Source: Azospirillum griseum
GTDB lineage: Bacteria > Pseudomonadota > Alphaproteobacteria > Azospirillales > Azospirillaceae
Reading direction: 5' to 3'
Assembly: GCF_003966125.1 (NCBI RefSeq)
Contig: NZ_RXMA01000034.1
Location: forward strand, 1 to 45,255
Length of the DNA: 45,255 bases
A program made the position numbers and the translations under genes. Numbering within the stretch: the stretch's first letter is position 1; every line of letters begins with the position of its first letter. Of this stretch, positions 32,125 through 40,717 are shown piece by piece. The notes beneath the pieces were generated by a model. The model was not told where the DNA came from, did not search any database, and was given only the letters and a program-made list of their open reading frames with translations.

Positions 32125-33228
32125 ATGCATGTCCGTTACTCGCCCCTCGCCCAGCAGTTCGCCGACCCTGAGGAGATCTTTGCCGAACTGCGGGAGCTGG
32201 TCCGCTCGGGCGACTTCACGCTCGGCAAGCCGGTCGCCGAGTTCGAGGCGATGTTTGCCGAGGCGGTCGGGGTGCGCCATGCCATCGGGGTCGGCTCGGG
32301 CACCGATGCACTGAAACTGCCGCTGAAGGCGCTGGGCCTCGGGCCGGGTGACGAGGTGATCACATGCGCCAACACCTTCTGGGCGACGGTCGGTGCCATC
32401 GCCGAGATTGGGGCCAAACCGGTCTTCGTCGATTGCGATGACAGCTTCGGCATGGATCTGGATCAGATTGAAGCGGCGATCACCCCGCGCACCAGGGCGA
32501 TCATGCCGGTTCATCTGACCGGCGACGTGCTGGACATGCCGCGCCTGATGGCGATCGCGGAGCGCCACGGACTGCCCGTGGTCGAAGACGGCTGTCAGAG
32601 CCTGCTGGGCGAGATCGACGGCAAGCGGGTCGGCACCTTCGGCGTCGCCGCCGGTTTTTCCATGCATCCGCTGAAGATCATCAACGTCTGGGGCGACGCT
32701 GGCATCGTCGTCACCAACGACGACGAAATGAATCGACGCCTGCGCCTGCTGCGCAATCATGGCCTGAAGAACCGGGATGAGATGGAGATCCTGGGCTACA
32801 ACTCCCGCCTCGATTCGGTGCAGGCGGTGGTTGGCAAATGGATCGTCCGCCAGCTTCCCGACATCGCGCACAAGCGGGGTGAGGCGGCCCGGTACTATGA
32901 TGTCGGCTTCGCTGACCTTTCCGGCGTACGGATTCCACCGCGCAACCTGCGGACCCGCAACGTCTACCTTCTCTACATCCTGTTCGCCGAGCGGCGGGAC
33001 GAACTGCTGGCCCATTGCGTCGCCAACGGGGTCGAGGCCAAGGTCCACTATCCGATCCCGGTCTATCGACAGAAGGCGCTGGAGTTCCTGGGCCATCGCG
33101 ACGGCGACTTCCCGGTAACCGACCGCCACGCCCGCGAGGTCATCACTTTCCCGGTGGACCAGCACCTGTCGCGCGCCGAGCTGGACCACGTCATCTCCAC
33201 CGTCCGAAACTTCTACCGGCAGGCCTGA
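32125..33228 (+). CDS. DegT/DnrJ-family PLP sugar aminotransferase, first of two
   Basis: 367 residues from ATG 32125. PLP residues are visible: GSGTDAL (58-63 region), VVEDGCQSLLG with the ring-binding aspartate, and the Schiff-base lysine K184 in GFSMHPLKIINVWGDAG. It is therefore a true aminotransferase-type member, unlike the lysine-less ColD-like protein at 132-1301. It would transfer an amino group from glutamate to a keto group of a nucleotide-sugar. It lies between the E1 beta gene and a second DegT gene that starts only four bases after its stop. Confidence 0.88.
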   Translation: MHVRYSPLAQQFADPEEIFAELRELVRSGDFTLGKPVAEFEAMFAEAVGVRHAIGVGSGTDALKLPLKALGLGPGDEVITCANTFWATVGAIAEIGAKPVFVDCDDSFGMDLDQIEAAITPRTRAIMPVHLTGDVLDMPRLMAIAERHGLPVVEDGCQSLLGEIDGKRVGTFGVAAGFSMHPLKIINVWGDAGIVVTNDDEMNRRLRLLRNHGLKNRDEMEILGYNSRLDSVQAVVGKWIVRQLPDIAHKRGEAARYYDVGFADLSGVRIPPRNLRTRNVYLLYILFAERRDELLAHCVANGVEAKVHYPIPVYRQKALEFLGHRDGDFPVTDRHAREVITFPVDQHLSRAELDHVISTVRNFYRQA

Positions 33229-33232
33229 TCCC

Positions 33233-34342
33233 ATGACCGAAGTCAAAGTCCCGTTCATCGACCTGCGCCAGCGTTTCGAGGAGGAGAAGACCGAACTTCT
33301 CGCCTGCGTGGAGCGGGTGCTGTCGCTTGGCCATTTTGTGCTGACACAGGAGGTCGACGAGTTCGAGCGGCAGGCCGCCGCCTATGCCGGGGCCAAGCAC
33401 TGCATCGGGCTGAACTCCGGTACCGACGCGCTGATGATCGCGCTGTGGACGCTGGGCATCGGTCGGGGGGACGAGGTCATCACCACGCCAGTTTCGTTCG
33501 TCGCGACCACCGGCTCGATCGTCCATGTCGGTGCCACGCCGGTCTATGCCGACATCGGCGACGACATGAACATTGCCCCCGAACAGATCGAACGACGGAT
33601 CACCCCGCGCACCAAGGCGATCATGCCGGTCCACTGGAGTGGTCGCATCGCTGACATGGACGCCATTCTCGACATCGCCCGGCGGCACAACCTGATCGTA
33701 ATCGAGGACGCCGCCCAAACCATGGGCGCGCGCTACAAAGGTCGGCACGGTGGCACTTTTGGTGCGGCCGGTGCCTTCTCGGCGCACCCGTTGAAGAATC
33801 TCAACGCGCTCGGCGATGGCGGCTTCCTGATGACCGACGACGACGAGATTGCCCGCAAGGCGCGGCTCTACCGGACGCACGGCCTGCAGGACCGCGATAA
33901 TTGTGTGCTCTATGGCGTCAATTCCCGGCTTGACTCACTGAACGCCGAGGTCCTGAAGTTCCGGCTGGAGCGGTTAGATGGGGTTCTGGCACGGCGGCGG
34001 CGCAACGTCGAACTCTACCGCAGCCTGATCAAGTCCGGCCCGGTCCGCATCTTCGAGGACAAACCCCACGAGCAGAACGCCCACGTCATGTTCCTGGTCC
34101 AGGCCGAGAACCGCGACGGGTTGAAGCAGCATCTGGCTGCCCACGGGATCGAGAGCCTCGTCTATTACGGTCGCGCTCTCCACCTGCACAAGGCGGCCGA
34201 GAAGCTGGGTTACAAGGCCGGCGACTTCCCGGTTGCAGAAGCCCATTGCGACCGAGTGCTCGCTCTGCCCCACCATCAGCACCTGAGCGAGGAGCAGATC
34301 GCCTATGTGGCTGAGACGGTGAACCGCTTCTATGGCGTCTGA
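33233..34342 (+). CDS. DegT/DnrJ-family PLP sugar aminotransferase, second of two
   Basis: 369 residues. Conserved parts are LNSGTDALMIALWTLGIG, VIEDAAQTMGARYKG and the Schiff-base lysine K188 in AFSAHPLKNLNALGDGG. It differs clearly from the preceding aminotransferase in sequence, so the two probably act at different positions or stages. The last 11 bases overlap the deacetylase gene. Two aminotransferases and one deacetylase suggest a di-amino sugar or an acetylated intermediate. Confidence 0.88.
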   Translation: MTEVKVPFIDLRQRFEEEKTELLACVERVLSLGHFVLTQEVDEFERQAAAYAGAKHCIGLNSGTDALMIALWTLGIGRGDEVITTPVSFVATTGSIVHVGATPVYADIGDDMNIAPEQIERRITPRTKAIMPVHWSGRIADMDAILDIARRHNLIVIEDAAQTMGARYKGRHGGTFGAAGAFSAHPLKNLNALGDGGFLMTDDDEIARKARLYRTHGLQDRDNCVLYGVNSRLDSLNAEVLKFRLERLDGVLARRRRNVELYRSLIKSGPVRIFEDKPHEQNAHVMFLVQAENRDGLKQHLAAHGIESLVYYGRALHLHKAAEKLGYKAGDFPVAEAHCDRVLALPHHQHLSEEQIAYVAETVNRFYGV

Positions 34343-35045
34343 AACGGAGACGGTGGTCGGCGGTCCCGTTCTGGTCGTGGCTCCCCACGGCATGGACGAG
34401 GTGCTGGGTTGCGGTGGCACCATCGCCCGGCTGACTGCCGCCAACCGCCGCGTGGAGGTGCTGGTCCTGTTCGGCGGCGGAATCGGCGGCAACACTGCCA
34501 TCCGTGCCGCCGGACTGCGGGTGGCCGCGCTTCTGGGATCGGAGCCACCCCGTTACGCCGACTTTCCGGAGAACCGTAGCGATACGCTTCCGCTTCTCGA
34601 CGTGGTCGGAGTGGTGGAGCGCACGGTGACGGAGCTTCGACCCGCTGAAGTCTATGTCAGTCACGGCGGCAATCTGAACATCGACCACCAGACTGCTTTC
34701 CGCGCCGTCGCCACCGCTCTACGACCGGTGCCAGGCACGCCAGTCCGCCGACTGCTAGCCTACGAAATTCCGTCCAGCACCGATTGGGCACCGCCTGGCT
34801 TCGGCGAGCCGTACCGTCCGACCTGTTTTGTCGACATTGCCGACCATCTTGACCGCAAGTTGGCGGCTCTCGATGTATACGGTCCAGTAACCCGACCCTG
34901 GCCGCATGCCCGTTCGCGCAAGGCGGTCGAAGCGCTCGCCCGCAGCCGTGGCGCTTCGATCGGTCTGGCTGCGGCGGAGGCGTTCGTCCTTCTGCGGGAA
35001 GTGTTAGTGATAGACAATCCAGCGGATAAGGTTGTGGCAAATTAA
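34332..35045 (+). CDS. PIG-L/LmbE-family deacetylase
   Basis: 237 residues. The zinc-binding motif, usually PHPDDE, is PHGMDE at 18-23, which keeps the His, Asp and Glu. The second part, SHGGNLNIDHQTAFRAV (H111, D118, H119), matches the HxxD-x3-DH region, except that one aspartate is replaced (HGGN). The family removes N-acetyl groups from sugars such as GlcNAc-PI and mycothiol precursors. It may unmask an amine made by the aminotransferases. It overlaps the previous gene by 11 bases, and a 181-base gap follows. Confidence 0.82.
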   Translation: MASETETVVGGPVLVVAPHGMDEVLGCGGTIARLTAANRRVEVLVLFGGGIGGNTAIRAAGLRVAALLGSEPPRYADFPENRSDTLPLLDVVGVVERTVTELRPAEVYVSHGGNLNIDHQTAFRAVATALRPVPGTPVRRLLAYEIPSSTDWAPPGFGEPYRPTCFVDIADHLDRKLAALDVYGPVTRPWPHARSRKAVEALARSRGASIGLAAAEAFVLLREVLVIDNPADKVVAN

Positions 35046-35226
35046 GGATTTGTTCGCTATGACCCGACTAAGGTTTCAGCGAAGTTCCGATTTGGTTGTG
35101 GAATATGTTTTTCAGTGGAAGCCGGTTGCGTGCGCGTCCGGTCTGAAAGAGCTGTGGATCAGTCCTTCGACTGCCGGGCTTATTCGGACGACGGCAGAGA
35201 CAGGCTCAGAGGGGGTATAGGACGCA
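35046..35226. other. 181-base gap, possible internal promoter
   Basis: The only sizeable gap in the cluster after 29993. It is less GC-rich than its flanks (35030-35115). TTGGTT and TATGTT lie near each other there, but too close for a normal promoter spacing. AGGA shortly before the ATG at 35227 serves as the ribosome site. Confidence 0.4.
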
Positions 35227-35844
35227 ATGCCGCACGCCAGTCAGTTCTTTCAGGAGGTTCGGCAGATTGCTGAGCGGATCGATCAGGACCGTATTGAACG
35301 GATGGTGTCCGCTCTTGTTGACCTGCGCGAGCGTGGCGGGCGTCTGTTTCTGGTCGGCGTCGGCGGCAGTGCGGGTAACTGTTCTCATGCCGTCAACGAT
35401 TTCCGCAAGTTGTGTCGGATCGACGCATCCGCTCCAACCGACAACGTGTCCGAACTGACCGCCCGCACCAATGACGAGGGGTGGGAGACGGTGTTCTCCG
35501 AGTGGCTGGCGGTCAGCCGCGGCAACGAGCGCGACGGGCTGTTCGTGCTATCGGTCGGCGGCGGCGATGCCGAACGTGGGATCAGCGTCAACATCGTCCG
35601 GGCCGTCGACGAGGCCAAGCGCCGCGGCATGACGGTCTTCGGGATCGTCGGACGCGCGACCGGCCATACCGCCAGAACGGGGGATCACGTGATCGTTGTG
35701 CCGGAGGTCAATCCGGCTCACGTCACCCCCCTGTCGGAAGCCTTCCAGGCGGTGGTCTGGCATTGCCTGGTTTCTCATCCCGCCCTTCAGGCCTACGGCA
35801 CGAAGTGGGAGGGGGCGGTCGCCGGGCAGAAGGCCGCTCCATGA
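35227..35844 (+). CDS. SIS-domain isomerase, GmhA-like but diverged
   Basis: 205 residues with the SIS phosphosugar-binding loop FLVGVGGSAGNCSHAVNDF and TNDEGWETVFSEWL, both recalling GmhA. The catalytic glutamate of GmhA (in the GEL-type segment) is replaced around VNDFRKLCR, while a histidine remains in VVWHCLVSHP. The substrate is probably another ketose phosphate, not sedoheptulose 7-phosphate, or the mechanism differs; this is inference. It is first of a tight SIS-HAD-transaldolase series; the next gene overlaps in ATGA. Confidence 0.8.
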   Translation: MPHASQFFQEVRQIAERIDQDRIERMVSALVDLRERGGRLFLVGVGGSAGNCSHAVNDFRKLCRIDASAPTDNVSELTARTNDEGWETVFSEWLAVSRGNERDGLFVLSVGGGDAERGISVNIVRAVDEAKRRGMTVFGIVGRATGHTARTGDHVIVVPEVNPAHVTPLSEAFQAVVWHCLVSHPALQAYGTKWEGAVAGQKAAP

Positions 35845-36395
35845 GCCATGCCGCCGTCTTCCTCGACCGGGACGGGGTGATCAACCGCGCGATCGTGCGG
35901 AACGGCAAACCCTATCCTCCTCCCGATCTCGATTCCTTCGAACTCCTGCCGGGGGTCGCTGACGCGCTCACCCGCCTGAAGGGGGCCGGCTACCGGTTGG
36001 TCGTCGTCACCAACCAGCCCGACATCGTGCGCGGGACGCAGGATGGCAAGGTGGTGGAGGCGATGCATGATCGCCTGCGGGCTGAACTGCCGCTCGACGG
36101 CATTGAGATGTGCTGCGACGAGACATCGGACCGCTATAAGCCGCAGCCGGGCATGCTGCGGGATGCCGCGCGCGACCTCGGGATCGACCTGTCGCGCAGC
36201 GCTATGGTCGGCGACCGCTGGCGCGACGTCGACTGCGGTAAGGCCGCCGGATGCTTCACGATCTTCATCGACCGGGGCTATGCTGAATCCCTGCGCGCCG
36301 CTCCAGACGCCGTGTGCGACGGGCTGCCGGCTGCGGTCGACGTGATCCTCGACCGGATTTCCCAACCCACCACCCTGACGCAGGTGCCGCAATGA
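35841..36395 (+). CDS. HAD phosphatase, GmhB-like
   Basis: 184 residues with FLDRDGVINRAI (motif I), LVVVTNQPDIVRGT (motif II), RYKPQPGML (motif III lysine) and VGDRWRDVDCGKAAG (motif IV). The cysteine-rich zinc loop of GmhB between motifs II and III is reduced to MCCDETSD. The likely job is removal of a phosphate from a sugar bisphosphate, parallel to GmhB in the heptose pathway. It starts and ends in ATGA overlaps between the SIS and transaldolase genes. Confidence 0.85.
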   Translation: MSHAAVFLDRDGVINRAIVRNGKPYPPPDLDSFELLPGVADALTRLKGAGYRLVVVTNQPDIVRGTQDGKVVEAMHDRLRAELPLDGIEMCCDETSDRYKPQPGMLRDAARDLGIDLSRSAMVGDRWRDVDCGKAAGCFTIFIDRGYAESLRAAPDAVCDGLPAAVDVILDRISQPTTLTQVPQ

Positions 36396-37135
36396 CCGCG
36401 CTGAACGACCTCTCCATCAAGATCTTCGCGGACGGGGCGGACCTCGGAGGGATGTTGGCAATGGCCGCGAAGCCCTGGATTCAGGGTTTCACCACCAATC
36501 CCACCCTGATGCGCAAGGCGGGCGTCACCGACTACAAGGGGTTCGCCCTTCAGGTGCTGGAGGCGATCGCCGACCGGCCGGTTTCGTTCGAAGTCTTCGC
36601 CGACGACCTGCCGACCATGGAGGCCCAGGCGCGCGCGATCGCGTCCTGGGGGACTAACGTCTACGTCAAGGTCCCCGTCACCAACACCAAGGGGGTCTTT
36701 ACCGGCCCCATCTTGACCCGCCTGTCGCGCGACGGGATCAAGCTGAACGTTACCGCCCTGATGACCGCTGCCCAGGTGCGCGCGGTCGCCGAGGCCCTGG
36801 CACCCGGAACGCCCGCCGTGATCAGTGTCTTTGCCGGTCGGATCGCCGACACCGGAGTCGACCCGGTCACGGTCATGTCGGGCTGCGTCGCCGACCTGAC
36901 GGACCGGCCAGAACTGGAGCTGCTGTGGGCAAGCCCACGGGAATTGCTGAACCTGATCCAGGCCGATGCGGTCGGTTGTCACATCATCACCATGACCAAT
37001 GACCTGCTGGGCAAATTGCCCTTGCTCGGCAAGGACCATGACCAGTATTCGCTGGAAACGGTCGAGATGTTCCACCGCGACGCGACCGCTGCGGGTTACG
37101 ACATCCCGGTCGCCGAAGCGGTCGGGGCCGTCTGA
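36392..37135 (+). CDS. Transaldolase-family enzyme
   Basis: 247 residues from ATG 36392. The family motifs are GFTTNPTLMRKAG (32-44) and the Schiff-base lysine K93 in NVYVKVPVTNTKG, followed by NVTALMTAAQV and SVFAGRIADTGVDP. The size places it with the short transaldolase/fructose-6-phosphate aldolase subgroup. It may make or extend a sugar phosphate (for example a sedoheptulose- or octulose-type ketose) for the SIS isomerase encoded upstream. A transaldolase inside a sugar-nucleotide cluster is unusual. Confidence 0.88.
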   Translation: MTALNDLSIKIFADGADLGGMLAMAAKPWIQGFTTNPTLMRKAGVTDYKGFALQVLEAIADRPVSFEVFADDLPTMEAQARAIASWGTNVYVKVPVTNTKGVFTGPILTRLSRDGIKLNVTALMTAAQVRAVAEALAPGTPAVISVFAGRIADTGVDPVTVMSGCVADLTDRPELELLWASPRELLNLIQADAVGCHIITMTNDLLGKLPLLGKDHDQYSLETVEMFHRDATAAGYDIPVAEAVGAV

Positions 37136-37170
37136 CCCTCTGACCCACCCCGTAAGAGAGAAGCACGTCG

Positions 37171-38169
37171 ATGAACCGCAACGTTCTGATCACCGGAGGG
37201 GCCGGCTATGTCGGCAGTCTGCTCGCCCCGCAGCTCCTGGCCGCCGGATACAGCGTCACCGTCTACGACACCATGTATTTCGGCTGCACTCATGCCCCGC
37301 ATCCCCGGCTGCGCGTGATCGAGGGGGACATCCGTGACACCGCAGCGCTGCGCGAGGCGCTGTGGGGCGTGGACACCGTGATCAACCTCGCCTGCATTTC
37401 CAACGACCCCAGTTTCGAGTTGGACGAGGGGCTCAGCACCTCGATCAACTACGACAGCTTCGAACCGATGGTGGTCGTCGCCAAAGAGCGCGGCGTCAGG
37501 CGTTTTATCTACGCCTCCTCCAGCTCGGTCTATGGCGTCTCCGACGCTCCCGACGTCACCGAAGACCATCCGTTGGTTCCACTGACCCTGTACAACAAGT
37601 ACAAAGGCATGTGCGAGCCGCTGCTGTTCAAGCACCAGTCGGACGATTTCACCTGTGTGACCATCCGTCCGGCCACCCTGTGCGGCTACGCCCCGCGCAC
37701 CCGGCTCGACCTGTCGGTCAACATCCTGACCAACCACGCGGTCAACAGCGGCAAGATCACGGTGTTCGGCGGCAGCCAGTTGCGTCCGAACCTGCATGTC
37801 CAGGACATGTGCGACCTCTATCAACTTCTGCTGGAGCTGCCGGTCGAGAAAATCGCCGGGCAGACCTTCAATTGCGGGTTCGAGAACAAGTCCATCATGG
37901 ACATCGCCCACATCGTCCACGACGTGGTGCGCCAGGAGTTCCCGGATCGCGGCGAGATCGAGATCGTCACCACTCCGACCGACGACATCCGCTCCTATCA
38001 CATCAATTCGGACAAGATCACCCGCGTGCTCGGCTTCAAGCCCAAGCACGGGATTGAAGACGCGGTGCGCGACCTCTGCCGAGCCTTCCGCGAAGGGCGG
38101 TTGCCGAACAGCATGACCGACGAGCGCTATTTCAACGTCAGGACGCTGAAGAGCAAGCAGGCGGCATGA
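37171..38169 (+). CDS. NAD-dependent sugar epimerase/dehydratase (extended SDR)
   Basis: 332 residues with GGAGYVGS at 9-16, the Ser-rich YASSSSVYG and the catalytic YNKYK. ISNDPSFELDEG and NLHVQDMCDLYQLL are typical of an NDP-sugar epimerase group also represented at 3909-4856. The last four bases overlap the next SDR gene (ATGA). Its reaction could be 4,6-dehydration, epimerisation or reduction; the sequence does not decide. Confidence 0.87.
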   Translation: MNRNVLITGGAGYVGSLLAPQLLAAGYSVTVYDTMYFGCTHAPHPRLRVIEGDIRDTAALREALWGVDTVINLACISNDPSFELDEGLSTSINYDSFEPMVVVAKERGVRRFIYASSSSVYGVSDAPDVTEDHPLVPLTLYNKYKGMCEPLLFKHQSDDFTCVTIRPATLCGYAPRTRLDLSVNILTNHAVNSGKITVFGGSQLRPNLHVQDMCDLYQLLLELPVEKIAGQTFNCGFENKSIMDIAHIVHDVVRQEFPDRGEIEIVTTPTDDIRSYHINSDKITRVLGFKPKHGIEDAVRDLCRAFREGRLPNSMTDERYFNVRTLKSKQAA

Positions 38170-39170
38170 ATATGAAACCCCTCGCGGTCGTCACCGGTGG
38201 AGCTGGCTTCATCGGCAGCCATGCAGTGGACCTGCTGGTGGAGCGCGGGTTCCGCGTCCACGTGGTCGACAACATGACCGGCGGTCGGGTCGCCAATCTC
38301 GCGCAGCATGCAGCCAACCCCGACGTGACGGTGGCCGAGCGTGACATCCGCAGCCTGGAGCCCGGTGATTCCCTGTTCGACGGCGCGCGCTTCGTCTTCC
38401 ACTTCGCCGGCATCGGCGACATCGTGCCGTCGATCGAACGGCCGGCGGAATACATGTCGGTCAACGTGCAGGGCACGGTGGCGGTGCTCGAGGCGGCTCG
38501 GGCGGCGGGGGTGCGCAAGCTGGTCTATGCGGCCTCCTCTTCCTGCTACGGGCTGGCGGTGACGCCAACCCGAGAGGACCATCCGATCGATCCGCAATAC
38601 CCCTACGCCCTCAGCAAGTATATGGGTGAGCAGGCCTGCTTCCACTGGCATCGGGTCTATGGGCTGCCGGTCAACACCATCCGCATCTTCAACGCCTATG
38701 GCACCCGCTCGCGCACCTCGGGAGCCTATGGTGCCGTGTTCGGGGTCTTCCTGCGCCAGAAGCTGGCTGGCAAGCCGTTGACCGTGGTTGGGGACGGGAC
38801 ACAGCGCCGGGACTTCCTCTACGTCACCGACGTGGCGGCAGCCTTCTACGCCGCAGCCGACACCGCGAGGACTGGCGAGACCTGGAACGTTGGGGCGGGC
38901 AATCCGCAGCCGGTGAACCGACTGGTCGACCTGATCGGTGGCGAGACCGTGCACATCCCCAAGCGGCCAGGCGAGCCGGACTGTACCTTCGCCGACATCG
39001 GCAAGATCACCACCGAGTTGGACTGGCGTCCTGTCGTCTCCTTCGAGGAGGGGGTTGGTCGGGTGCTGGCCAACATCGACTATTGGCGCGAGGCACCGCT
39101 GTGGGAGCCGTCCTCCATCGCCACGGCGACCAGGACATGGTTCGAGATGCTTGATCGGGGGCAGCCATGA
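38166..39170 (+). CDS. NDP-sugar 4-epimerase-like extended SDR
   Basis: 334 residues: TGGAGFIGSHAVDLL (NAD loop), YAASSSCYG, the catalytic YALSKYMGEQ, and GDGTQRRDFLYVTDVAAAF, the pattern of UDP-glucose/GlcNAc 4-epimerases and related WbpP-type enzymes. It overlaps the neighbouring genes on both sides. The substrate is unknown, but the epimerase type argues for a change of configuration on a nucleotide-sugar. Confidence 0.87.
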   Translation: MNMKPLAVVTGGAGFIGSHAVDLLVERGFRVHVVDNMTGGRVANLAQHAANPDVTVAERDIRSLEPGDSLFDGARFVFHFAGIGDIVPSIERPAEYMSVNVQGTVAVLEAARAAGVRKLVYAASSSCYGLAVTPTREDHPIDPQYPYALSKYMGEQACFHWHRVYGLPVNTIRIFNAYGTRSRTSGAYGAVFGVFLRQKLAGKPLTVVGDGTQRRDFLYVTDVAAAFYAAADTARTGETWNVGAGNPQPVNRLVDLIGGETVHIPKRPGEPDCTFADIGKITTELDWRPVVSFEEGVGRVLANIDYWREAPLWEPSSIATATRTWFEMLDRGQP

Positions 39171-40717
39171 TGCAGGAGCACACCAATTTTGCCTTCCGGC
39201 ACAAGGTCAAGACCCCGACCGAGGTGCGCGAGCTGATCGGCCCGCGCCCGCGCGAGCGCAAGGTGATCATGTGCCACGGCGTCTTTGACATCGTGCATCC
39301 CGGACATCTACGCCACCTGATCTACGCCAAGTCGAAAGGCGACGTGCTGGTGGTCAGCATCACCGCCGACAAGCACATCACCAAGGGCAACACCCGCCCT
39401 TACGTGCCGGAGGAACTGCGCGCCATAAATCTGGCCGCCTTCGAGATGGTCGATTACGTGGTGATTGATCAGGAGGCGACGCCGATCGCCAACATCAGAA
39501 CCATTCAGCCCGACTATTTCGCCAAGGGCTACGAGTATGTGAAGGCCGGTCTGAACCCCAAGACCGCCGACGAGGTGGCGGCGCTGGAGAGCTACGGCGG
39601 CGAGGTGCTCTTCACGCCGGGAGACATCGTCTATTCCTCTACCCAGTTGATCGAACTGGCGCCGCCGGCCATCGGTTGCGAGAAGTTGCTGATGCTGATG
39701 GAGGGCGAGGGGATCGGCTTCTCCGATCTGCGCGACGCGCTCGCCCGGCTGGAGGGGCGTAAGGTCCACGTGGTCGGCGACACCATCGTCGACAGCTACA
39801 CCCAGTGCAGCATGATCGGCGGCATGACCAAGACGCCGACCATGAGCGTGCGCTACGAGGAGCGGCAGGACTATACCGGCGGTGCCGCCATCGTGGCCAA
39901 GCACCTGCGGGCGGCCGGTGCCGACGTCACCTTTTCCACCGTGATGGGCGACGATGCGCTGCGCGACCATGTGCTGAAGGATCTGGAGGAGCAGGGCATC
40001 CACTGCCTGCCGATCATTGATCCGACCCGACCGACCACCAACAAGAACGCCATCGTGGTCGGCGGTTACCGGCTTCTGAAGATCGACACGCTGGACAACC
40101 GGTCGATTTCGGAGCGGATCCTGCGCGAACTGACCGCCAACTTGCGCGACACGCCGACCGACGCGGTGATCTTCAGCGATTTCCGCCACGGCATTTTCAA
40201 CCGCACCACCATTCCGGAGCTGACGGCGGCGATCCCGTCCCGGTGTTTCCGGGTGGCCGACAGCCAAGTCGCCAGCCGCTGGGGCAACATCCTGGAATTC
40301 CAGGGCTTCGACCTGATCACGCCGAACGAGCGGGAGGCCCGCTTCGCGCTCGGCGACCAGGACTCGACGATCCGCCCGCTGGGCAGCGAACTCTATGCCC
40401 GCGCCAACTGCAAGACGCTGATGCTGAAGATGGGCGACCGCGGGATGATCACCTTCCGCAACGCCAGCCCGGAGACCCGTAACTTCTTCACTCTGGAAAG
40501 CTTCGCCGACACCGCTGTCGATCCGGTCGGTGCCGGCGACGCCCTGCTGGCCTACGCGACCCTTGCCCTGATGGTCACCGACAATGAGGCGATTGCCAGC
40601 ATCCTCGGTGCCTTCGCCGCCAGCGTGGAGTGCGAGCTGGACGGCAACATCCCGGTCACGCCGCAGGCGGTGTCGCGCAAGATCGACGCGGTCGAGCGCG
40701 AGATCCAGTACCGATGA
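39167..40717 (+). CDS. HldE-like nucleotidyltransferase-kinase with reversed domain order
   Basis: 516 residues. The N-terminal ~150 have the nucleotidyltransferase motif GVFDIVHPGHLRHL (HPGH at 44-47) and KGNTRPYVPEELRA. Residues ~190-515 are a PfkB sugar kinase: VVGDTIVDSYTQ, YTGGAAIVAKHLRAAGADV and the C-terminal PVGAGDALLAYATLAL. E. coli HldE joins the same two activities with the kinase first. The order is reversed here, which suggests an independent fusion. It would phosphorylate a sugar 7- or other phosphate and then transfer ADP or CMP. Both ends overlap their neighbours by four bases. Confidence 0.87.
   Translation: MMQEHTNFAFRHKVKTPTEVRELIGPRPRERKVIMCHGVFDIVHPGHLRHLIYAKSKGDVLVVSITADKHITKGNTRPYVPEELRAINLAAFEMVDYVVIDQEATPIANIRTIQPDYFAKGYEYVKAGLNPKTADEVAALESYGGEVLFTPGDIVYSSTQLIELAPPAIGCEKLLMLMEGEGIGFSDLRDALARLEGRKVHVVGDTIVDSYTQCSMIGGMTKTPTMSVRYEERQDYTGGAAIVAKHLRAAGADVTFSTVMGDDALRDHVLKDLEEQGIHCLPIIDPTRPTTNKNAIVVGGYRLLKIDTLDNRSISERILRELTANLRDTPTDAVIFSDFRHGIFNRTTIPELTAAIPSRCFRVADSQVASRWGNILEFQGFDLITPNEREARFALGDQDSTIRPLGSELYARANCKTLMLKMGDRGMITFRNASPETRNFFTLESFADTAVDPVGAGDALLAYATLALMVTDNEAIASILGAFAASVECELDGNIPVTPQAVSRKIDAVEREIQYR

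Noticed and set aside
35032..35220. 62-residue plus-strand frame in the gap before the SIS gene
   Set aside because: No ribosome site, starts inside the preceding gene, and no recognisable protein features.
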